Shown here: positions 6,093-11,160 of the stretch, one piece after another
Position numbering within the stretch: position 1 is the first letter of the stretch
Layout of the letters: each line of letters begins with the position of its first letter
Origin: Bacilli bacterium
GTDB lineage: Bacteria; Bacillota_I; Bacilli_A; RF39; UBA660
DNA length: 11,160 bases
Direction of reading: 5' to 3'
Assembly (NCBI GenBank): GCA_017476705.1
Contig: JAFUZI010000053.1
Span: 1-11,160, forward strand
Position numbers and translations under genes: made by a program
Notes under the pieces: model-generated
What the model saw: only the letters and a program-made list of their open reading frames with translations
The model's database searches: none
What the model was told of the DNA's origin: nothing

Positions 6093-7217
6093 TTAATTAA
6101 GGCTATTAAACTTATCAATGCATTTATCAAATGCAGTTAAAAACATATCTACTTCTTCTTTAGTTGTAATACCAGATAAACTAATTCTTATACTATGTTT
6201 TGATGCTTCATTATCCTTTGTAACTTCAAGCACACTTCTACTAACTGGATTATTAGATGAGCATGCACTTTGAGTTGATATATAAATATCATATTCTTCA
6301 AGAGCATGTTGCATAGACTCAGGTTTAGCATTCATAACACTTAAATTTAGTATATATGGTATTGAATACTTATTACTATTAATTCTAACATTATCATATT
6401 TTTTTAAATTATCTTTAATATAATTATTTAATATTTCAACATTTTTATAATTATCATCTAACTCTTCATCAATAAGTCTTAAAGCTTTAGCTAGTGATGT
6501 AATAAGAGGTAAAGCTGGTGTACCTGATCTATAAATTGTTGTAGATTTACCACCATGAATTAATGGTTCAATTAAAACATTATCACGTTTTATTAAAACA
6601 CCAACGCCTTTAGGTCCAAAGAATTTATGAGCAGTAAAGCTTATTAAATCAACATTACTATAATCAACTCTTACCTTACCTACAGCTTGTGTAGCATCAA
6701 CATGGAAGATACAATTATAATTCTTTAAAAGTTTTGCTAACTCTTCTATATTTTGTCTAACGCCTGTTTCACTATTAACAGCTCCAATACTAACTAATAT
6801 AGTATCATCTCTAAGTAAGCTTTTTAAATCATCTATGTCAACTAATCCATACTCATTAGTTTTTACAAAATCAACTTCAAAACCTAAATTAGTCAAATAT
6901 CCAACTGGACCATAAATTGAAGAATGTTCTAAGTTAGTTGTTATAATGTGCATTCCTCTTTTTTTATTACGAAGTGCAACACCCTTTATAGCTAAATTAT
7001 TAGATTCACTAGCACATGATGTATATATAACATCTTCTACTTTACAATTCATAATTTTAGCAATTTGTTCAGTTGATGCATCAATCAATTTTTTAGCATT
7101 AACGCCTAATTTATGAAGTGAATTTGGATTAGCAAAATAATCCTTACTTGATTTTATATATGTATCTATTACTTCATCACGAGTTTTAGTTGTTGCTGAA
7201 TAATCTAAATATACCAT
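6093..7217 (-). CDS. Cysteine desulfurase, NifS/IscS family
   Basis: PLP enzyme that removes sulfur from cysteine to give alanine and an enzyme-bound persulfide, feeding iron-sulfur clusters, tRNA thiolation or cofactors. Length 374 is typical. It begins MVYLDYSATT. Key residues seen are His98 in NLEHSS, Asp174 in HVDATQAVG, the PLP lysine Lys198 in TAHKFFGPKG, Arg230 in YRSGTPA and the catalytic Cys319 in STQSACSS. The Cys loop reads SACSSNNPVSRSVLE instead of the usual SACTS form; it still looks class I. No scaffold gene (iscU) or thiI is adjacent, so the sulfur acceptor cannot be named. Instead it leads an operon with two thiol-redox proteins. AAGGTGA sits before the ATG and an extended -10 promoter lies just upstream. 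Confidence 0.95.
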   Translation of the reverse strand: MVYLDYSATTKTRDEVIDTYIKSSKDYFANPNSLHKLGVNAKKLIDASTEQIAKIMNCKVEDVIYTSCASESNNLAIKGVALRNKKRGMHIITTNLEHSSIYGPVGYLTNLGFEVDFVKTNEYGLVDIDDLKSLLRDDTILVSIGAVNSETGVRQNIEELAKLLKNYNCIFHVDATQAVGKVRVDYSNVDLISFTAHKFFGPKGVGVLIKRDNVLIEPLIHGGKSTTIYRSGTPALPLITSLAKALRLIDEELDDNYKNVEILNNYIKDNLKKYDNVRINSNKYSIPYILNLSVMNAKPESMQHALEEYDIYISTQSACSSNNPVSRSVLEVTKDNEASKHSIRISLSGITTKEEVDMFLTAFDKCIDKFNSLN

Positions 7218-7234
7218 AATATCACCTTAAATTA

Positions 7235-7243
7235 ATTATATCA
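7235..7243 (-). promoter_or_regulatory. Extended -10 promoter of the cysteine desulfurase operon
   Basis: On the minus strand TGA-TATAAT (7243-7235) lies 17 bases before the ATG. No good -35 box stands at 16-18 bases; the nearby TTGACA (7253-7248) is only seven bases away. Initiation near 7228 would leave a leader of about 11 bases starting at the AAGGTGA ribosome binding site. Confidence 0.55.
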
Positions 7244-7268
7244 TGCCTGTCAATAGTAAAAAAAATGA

Positions 7269-7517
7269 CTATTCAGCCATTTTCATATAATTATTTAACT
7301 CATTCATTGCTTGATCAGTAAACAAAGGAATTAGTTTTTGTATTAAATTAGAATCATTTATTTCAACTAAATATTCATCATTTACAGTGCAATATTTAAA
7401 TTCATTATTCTTATTTGTATTAGCTAAGTAAAAATAATCTTTATCCTCATAATTAACTTTACCAATTACAATAAAATTATCATTATTAATTTTAATTATA
7501 TCTCTTAAATTTAACAT
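7269..7517 (-). CDS. Small acidic protein, DUF1292-like
   Basis: An 82-residue protein of unknown function. It has alternating beta-like segments (DNFIVIGKV, DYFYLANT, EFKYCTVN) followed by a helical C-terminus with an acidic cast. This resembles DUF1292/YrzB-type small proteins of Bacillota, but that assignment is a resemblance only. The open frame reaches 7541, but the ATG at 7517-7515 has AGGAGA four bases upstream, so I use it. The ribosome binding site overlaps the TAG stop of truB, which makes it the third gene of the obg-truB operon and probably co-translated. No clear terminator follows it, so transcripts may run on into the cysteine desulfurase operon. Confidence 0.7.
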   Translation of the reverse strand: MLNLRDIIKINNDNFIVIGKVNYEDKDYFYLANTNKNNEFKYCTVNDEYLVEINDSNLIQKLIPLFTDQAMNELNNYMKMAE

Positions 7518-7525
7518 ATTATCTC

Positions 7526-8371
7526 CTATAACATTTTCCATGGTTTTATTTTAGATTTATCTTTATCATATTCTTTATAAATGGCAACTAATTCATTATC
7601 TTTTATAAAAGCAATTTTATCAGTATTATATCTATTTTCTAGAATTGAGCCATTTTTAATTTTTGAATATAAATACTCATCAACTTCTATCTTTTTATAT
7701 TCTATTACATCTAATACATTAATAAATTTATATCTATTTTCTCTTACATCTTCTATTTTATAGGCGTCTTCTATATTAAATAAACCTTGCTTAGTTCTTC
7801 TTAAATTAGTCATAATAGCTCCACATTTAAGTTTAAGGCCTATATCATTTATTAAACTTCTTATATATGTTCCTTTTGATACTTTACATTTAATTTTTAT
7901 AAAGTTTTCTTCTATAGAAAGGATTTCTAACTCTTTTATATCAACTTCCCTTTTAGGTAGTTTAACATCTTTATTACATCTCGCATATTCATATAGTTTT
8001 TTACCATTTACTTTAACGCTAGAATATATTGGCACTTCTTGCATATATTTGCCCTTAAAAGACATAATAGCATTTATTATCTCATCTTTTGTTACATCAA
8101 CATTATTTTCTTCTAAGATAGTTCCTTCTATATCATATGTGTCAGTTTTAATACCTAGTTTAAACTCAGCTATATATTCTTTATATGTAGATGTAAGTAT
8201 TTCATTTAATTTTGTATATTTACCTATAGTACAAATAAGAAGACCTGTTGCGAGTGGATCAAGTGTACCTGTATGACCTACTTTTTTAGTATGAAATATG
8301 TGAGCTAAGTCATTTACAACATCTCTAGATGTAACACCTGCTTCTTTATCAATTACAATTATTCCGTCCAT
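7526..8371 (-). CDS. truB: tRNA pseudouridine-55 synthase TruB
   Basis: Isomerises uridine 55 in the T-loop of nearly all tRNAs to pseudouridine and also acts as a tRNA chaperone. It opens MDGIIVIDKEAGVTS, then the catalytic motif VGHTGTLDPLATGLL with Asp38, then KGTYIRSLINDIG further on. At 281 residues it is a little shorter than E. coli or B. subtilis TruB (just over 300), the loss being in the C-terminal PUA-like part. The ATG immediately follows the obg TAA stop with no gap, and AAGGAT lies within the end of obg, so the two are translationally coupled. The obg-truB pairing places it with ribosome and tRNA maturation functions. Confidence 0.97.
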   Translation of the reverse strand: MDGIIVIDKEAGVTSRDVVNDLAHIFHTKKVGHTGTLDPLATGLLICTIGKYTKLNEILTSTYKEYIAEFKLGIKTDTYDIEGTILEENNVDVTKDEIINAIMSFKGKYMQEVPIYSSVKVNGKKLYEYARCNKDVKLPKREVDIKELEILSIEENFIKIKCKVSKGTYIRSLINDIGLKLKCGAIMTNLRRTKQGLFNIEDAYKIEDVRENRYKFINVLDVIEYKKIEVDEYLYSKIKNGSILENRYNTDKIAFIKDNELVAIYKEYDKDKSKIKPWKML

Positions 8372-9649
8372 TTAATAATCCTTATATTCTAGTTCTAAGT
8401 CTAAAATTCTAATAGTATCTCCATCAAGCGCTCCAGCTTCTCTTAAAGCATCATCTACACCAATACGTCTTAATTGATTTGAAAATCTTCTTACTGATTC
8501 ATCTGTTTGGAACTTAGTCATACGAAGTAATTTTTCAACTCTCTCACCCTTAACAACCCAAACATCACCATCTTTTACAATTGTAAATGGTTTTTCACGT
8601 TTAAACTTATAAAGTACATGAGACTCTATTTGTGAATCTTCATATAAAGGAGTTTTAGCTATATTATCTAACATATCGGATAACTCATTTATTACCTCTT
8701 TTAAACCTGTTGAAGTTAATGCGGATACTTCAAATATTTTTTTATCTTTTACTTTCTCTTTAAAAGTTTTTAAATTTTCTAAAGATGATTCCATATCCAT
8801 TTTATTAGCAATAATAATTTCAGGTTTATCCATTAATTTTTTATCAAAATTTTCTAATTCTTTTCTAATTGTTATATAGTCTTCATATGGATTTCTACCT
8901 TCTAATCCGCTCATATCTATAACATGAGCAATAACACGTGTTCTTTCAATATGTTTTAAGAATCTATCACCAAGACCTGAGCCTAAAGATGCCCCTTCTA
9001 TAAGTCCTGGTAGATCTGCCATTACAAATGATTTACCTTCTCTTACACTTACAACACCTAAATTTGGAGTAAGAGTTGTAAAATGATATGCAGCAATTTT
9101 TGGTTTAGATGATGATACTTTAGATATTAAAGTTGATTTTCCAACACTAGGAAGACCAACAAGTCCTACATCTGCAAGTAGTTTAAGCTCAACTTTTAAC
9201 TTTCTAACCTCACCAGGTTCACCATTTTCTGCGTATGCAGGAGCAGGATTTGAATGTGTCGCAAAAGCAATATTTCCTCTTCCGCCACGTCCACCATAGG
9301 CAACAACAACACTATCACCTTTTTTAGCTAAATCAGCTATTACCATACCATTATCAGCGTCACTTACAACGGTTCCAACAGGAACCTTTATAATAACATC
9401 TTCAGCGTTTTTACCATTTTTTGCTTTACCTTCTCCATTAGCACCTTTAGAACCTTTAATAACTCTTTTATATCTAAGATCAATTAAAGTATTTAGTCCT
9501 TCATCAGTTTCAAATATAATGTCAGAACCTTTTCCACCGTTTCCACCAAATGGGCCTCCCATGGCAACGAATTTTTCACGTCTAAATGCCATACATCCAT
9601 TACCACCATCACCAGCATTTACTTCAACTGTCACTTCATCTATAAACAT
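8372..9649 (-). CDS. obg: GTPase Obg (CgtA), ribosome assembly
   Basis: Essential GTPase that acts in late maturation of the 50S subunit and in stress and growth control. Its 425 residues show the full three-domain form. The glycine-rich Obg domain (1-158) is recognisable by DGGNGC, GGPFGGNGGKG and YGGRGGRGN. The G domain (about 159-330) has G1 GLPSVGKST at 165-173, the switch region HFTTLTPN, G3 DLPG at 212-215, G4 NKMD at 282-285 and G5 SAL at 309-311. The C-terminal OCT domain (about 345-422), typical of Gram-positive members, includes RRIGVDDALREAGALDGDTI. The start MFIDEVTVEV fits the family, with GGGTGAT upstream of the ATG. It has its own promoter after the trpS terminator and leads the operon with truB and the DUF1292-like gene. 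Confidence 0.98.
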   Translation of the reverse strand: MFIDEVTVEVNAGDGGNGCMAFRREKFVAMGGPFGGNGGKGSDIIFETDEGLNTLIDLRYKRVIKGSKGANGEGKAKNGKNAEDVIIKVPVGTVVSDADNGMVIADLAKKGDSVVVAYGGRGGRGNIAFATHSNPAPAYAENGEPGEVRKLKVELKLLADVGLVGLPSVGKSTLISKVSSSKPKIAAYHFTTLTPNLGVVSVREGKSFVMADLPGLIEGASLGSGLGDRFLKHIERTRVIAHVIDMSGLEGRNPYEDYITIRKELENFDKKLMDKPEIIIANKMDMESSLENLKTFKEKVKDKKIFEVSALTSTGLKEVINELSDMLDNIAKTPLYEDSQIESHVLYKFKREKPFTIVKDGDVWVVKGERVEKLLRMTKFQTDESVRRFSNQLRRIGVDDALREAGALDGDTIRILDLELEYKDY

Positions 9650-9673
9650 AATATCACCCGTTTCTTCTAAAAG

Positions 9674-9702
9674 ATTATAACAAATTTATATATATTTGTA
9701 AA
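9674..9702 (-). promoter_or_regulatory. Promoter of the obg-truB operon
   Basis: On the minus strand TTTACA (9702-9697), a 17-base spacer ending in TGT and TATAAT (9679-9674) form a near-consensus promoter with a TG extension, 24 bases before the obg ATG. Confidence 0.75.
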
Positions 9703-9707
9703 ATAGA

Positions 9708-9741
9708 AAATAAGAAAAGATAAAGAATAATTCTTTATCTT
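9708..9741 (-). terminator. trpS terminator
   Basis: A perfect 11-base-pair stem on the minus strand (arms 9741-9731 and 9727-9717, loop TTA) followed by the T-rich tail TTTTCTTATTTT. The trpS TAA stop (9737-9735) lies in the 5' arm. Confidence 0.85.
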
Positions 9742-10718
9742 GTAAGTCCCATAGTTTGTTTTAATAATTCATATTTTTCACGAGCTATCTTACTTGTCAC
9801 ATTAAGGCCATTATCTAATATTTCATCTATCTTGCTACTATTTTGATACATCTCATATTTTTCTTTAATTGGTCTTAATGTATCAATTACAAGCTCAGCT
9901 ACTGATGCTTTAAATGTTCCATAATTAGAATCTTTAAATTTTTCTTCTACTTCACTAACTGATAAATTTGATAAAGCAGAATAAATGTTTATTAAATTAC
10001 TAATACCTGGCTTATTATCAGGATCAAATTTAATTGACATATCAGAGTCAGTTGTTGCACGCATTATTTTTTTCCTAATATCTTCATCACTATCAAGTAA
10101 GAAAATAACGCCATTTTTATTTTCACTTGATTTACTCATTTTATGAGTAGGATCTATTAAATCCATTATTTTCTTACTATTTGTTCCTATTAATGCATCA
10201 GGCATAGTAAATAATTCTTTATTATATTTTTTATTAACTCTATCCGCTATATTTCGAGCAAGTTCTACATGTTGTTTTTGATCTTGACCTACAGGCACTA
10301 AATCCGTATCATAGATTAATATATCAGATGCCATTAAAACAGGATAAGTTAAAAGTCCTGATGAGAATGATTTATGTTTTTGTGACTTATCTTTAAATTG
10401 TGTCATACGAGTTAATTCACCATAAGGTGTTAGGCACTCTAACATCCAAGAAAGATTTGCATGATAAACATTTTCTGATTGTAAGAATATAGTATTCTTA
10501 TCTTTATCTATTCCACAGGCTAAATATATAGCAAGTAGATTTCTTATATTTTTCTTTAACTCAGCTGGATCTTGTTCAATAGTTATAGCATGCATATCAG
10601 CAACAAATATAAAACTATCATATTTTTCTTGATACTCAACCATTTGTCTTATTGCACCTATATAGTTACCTAGTGTAATTTCACCTGTTGGTTGTAATCC
10701 TGTTAGCATTCTTTTCAT
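9735..10718 (-). CDS. trpS: Tryptophanyl-tRNA synthetase
   Basis: Class I synthetase that charges tRNA-Trp. Length 327 is typical. The N-terminus MKRMLTGLQPTGEITLGNYI carries the HIGH-equivalent motif (T11-GEITLGN18). Further motifs are ADMHAIT, the Trp/ATP-binding VGQDQKQHVELARNIA (143-158) and KMSKS at 193-197. AGGTGA precedes the ATG, and an extended -10 promoter is just upstream. The 44-base gap before it holds no T-box leader, so the tRNA-sensing attenuation often used for trpS in Bacillota is absent here. It is a single-gene unit with its own terminator. Confidence 0.98.
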   Translation of the reverse strand: MKRMLTGLQPTGEITLGNYIGAIRQMVEYQEKYDSFIFVADMHAITIEQDPAELKKNIRNLLAIYLACGIDKDKNTIFLQSENVYHANLSWMLECLTPYGELTRMTQFKDKSQKHKSFSSGLLTYPVLMASDILIYDTDLVPVGQDQKQHVELARNIADRVNKKYNKELFTMPDALIGTNSKKIMDLIDPTHKMSKSSENKNGVIFLLDSDEDIRKKIMRATTDSDMSIKFDPDNKPGISNLINIYSALSNLSVSEVEEKFKDSNYGTFKASVAELVIDTLRPIKEKYEMYQNSSKIDEILDNGLNVTSKIAREKYELLKQTMGLTR

Positions 10719-10733
10719 AATATCACCTAATTC

Positions 10734-10742
10734 ATTATAACA
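10734..10742 (-). promoter_or_regulatory. Extended -10 promoter of trpS
   Basis: On the minus strand TGT-TATAAT (10742-10734) lies 15 bases before the trpS ATG, with only a weak -35 match at the right distance. Initiation near 10727 would make a leader of about nine bases beginning at AGGTGA. Confidence 0.55.
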
Positions 10743-10762
10743 TAGAAATAACTATTAAGTCA

Positions 10763-10924
10763 TTATTTTGTTTTAGTATATTTCTTTTCATGTTTTAAAA
10801 AGCTAGCACAATCTTTTAAATAGTTTAATTTCATTTTATAATCTTGCTTTGGTATTAAATCTTTTTTATATAATTTATCTAATTTATTCATTTCTGTTTT
10901 AATTTCTTTCAAACTAGTATACAT
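10763..10924 (-). CDS. 53-aa basic protein, SHOCT-like resemblance, function unknown
   Basis: An unrecognised 53-codon gene from ATG 10924-10922 to TAA 10765-10763. The product is rich in Lys (about 15), with a helical, coiled-coil-like pattern and one Cys. The stretch LYKKDLIPKQDYKMKLNYL resembles the SHOCT short C-terminal motif (helix, a Gly/Leu-Ile turn, then an acidic-aromatic helix), but the similarity is weak. Evidence that it is a real gene: AAAGGA eight bases before the ATG, and a strong promoter directly upstream that follows a terminator. It stands between the receiver-domain gene and trpS and shares no overlap with either. No terminator is visible after it, so its transcript may run into trpS. 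Confidence 0.7.
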   Translation of the reverse strand: MYTSLKEIKTEMNKLDKLYKKDLIPKQDYKMKLNYLKDCASFLKHEKKYTKTK

Positions 10925-10948
10925 ATAATCAATCCTTTAATGATATGT

Positions 10949-10976
10949 ATTATAGCACACATATATATAATGTCAA
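10949..10976 (-). promoter_or_regulatory. Strong promoter of the 53-aa gene
   Basis: On the minus strand TTGACA (10976-10971), a 16-base spacer ending in TGC, and TATAAT (10954-10949): both hexamers are perfect and the -10 is extended. The ATG is 24 bases downstream. Confidence 0.85.
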
Positions 10977-11008
10977 AAAAAAACATTAGATGTTTGCTAA
11001 TGTTTTTT
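10975..11008. terminator. Terminator of the receiver-domain gene (symmetric)
   Basis: ACATTAG (10983-10989) and CTAATGT (10997-11003) form a stem around a seven-base loop. A-runs and T-runs lie on both sides, so it could work in either direction; on the minus strand eight T residues follow. The stop of the minus-strand gene (10988-10986) is in the 3' arm. Confidence 0.8.
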
Positions 11009-11160
11009 CTACTACTCTTTTTATATCTCTTTCATTAAATGGTTTTGAAAGTACATCTGCGATTGGATATTGGAATGCTCTATCAATATTTTCTTTTGAA
11101 TCTTCACCAGTTATAATTGATACTGGAATTCTTTTAAATAAACCATTTGCTCTAAAATAA
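10986..11160 (-). CDS. C-terminal end of a protein ending in a response-regulator receiver (REC) domain
   Basis: Only the last 57 codons are in the window; the start lies beyond the right edge. The visible part is the second half of a CheY-like receiver domain: a beta strand RIPVSIITGED (with the conserved Thr of the switch), helix 4, then DVLSKPF with the conserved Lys of the phosphorylation site, and helix 5 ending NERDIKRVVEKTLANI. The protein stops right after helix 5, so REC is the C-terminal domain or the whole protein. The phospho-acceptor Asp would be just outside the window. It could be a single-domain regulator, a hybrid kinase or another protein with a terminal REC; the sequence here cannot decide. 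Confidence 0.88.
   Translation of the reverse strand, partial: YFRANGLFKRIPVSIITGEDSKENIDRAFQYPIADVLSKPFNERDIKRVVEKTLANI

Noticed and set aside
7248..7253. TTGACA on the minus strand as the -35 box of the cysteine desulfurase promoter
   Set aside because: It is only seven bases from TATAAT, and a 16-18 base spacing gives no usable -10 box.
7252..7273. Inverted repeat AATAGT/ACTATT after the DUF1292-like gene as a terminator
   Set aside because: The run of T residues is in the loop and not after the stem, and the stem is short and weak. It does not look like a rho-independent terminator.
10719..10762. T-box leader or other attenuator upstream of trpS
   Set aside because: The intergenic gap is only 44 bases, with no T-box sequence, specifier stem or anti-terminator.

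Overview
This is an A+T-rich stretch from a low-GC Gram-positive (Bacillota) genome, most likely from a small-genome uncultured Bacilli/Mollicutes-related lineage. That placement is inference. It rests on the Gram-positive type of LexA operator (CGAAC-N4-GTTYG), purine-rich ribosome binding sites, a lipobox lipoprotein, tight gene packing and the standard genetic code: TGG encodes Trp, and TGA is used as a stop at 5836-5838. No mobile element, CRISPR array, tRNA or rRNA was seen. All genes except lexA are on the minus strand, so the text below reads from high to low coordinates.

Right end (11160 to about 9735): the last 57 codons of a protein ending in a response-regulator receiver domain, then a strong terminator. 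Next come an unrecognised 53-residue basic protein with its own strong promoter, and trpS with its own promoter and terminator.

Centre right (9649 to 7269): obg (ribosome-assembly GTPase), truB (tRNA pseudouridine-55 synthase) and a small DUF1292-like protein form a tightly coupled operon for translation-related functions.

Centre (7217 to 4634): a thiol/sulfur operon of a cysteine desulfurase, a small cytoplasmic thioredoxin-like protein with WCVSC, and a membrane protein that joins an exported CPHC thioredoxin-fold domain to a CcdA/DsbD-like membrane domain. A plausible reading is a route for moving electrons from the cytoplasm to an outer-surface thiol protein.

Centre left (4556 to 3254): queH (last step of queuosine synthesis) overlaps a gene for an unrecognised lipoprotein. 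This pair converges with lexA, and the two units share one bidirectional terminator.

The lexA region (3235 to 2389) is the most interesting part. lexA (plus strand) has a near-consensus promoter with a LexA operator overlapping its -35 box. A second LexA operator lies exactly between the -35 and -10 boxes of a divergent promoter. That promoter drives an easily missed 32-codon gene for a single-pass membrane peptide, ending in its own terminator. The layout matches divergent lexA-yneA/sosA loci of other Bacillota, but the peptide is much smaller, closer in size to SidA of Caulobacter or TisB of E. coli.

Left end (2309 to 1): an operon of an AI-2E family membrane protein, a dNMP-kinase-like P-loop protein, and alaS (200 codons visible, running off the edge). 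The AlaS is of an unusual sequence subtype.
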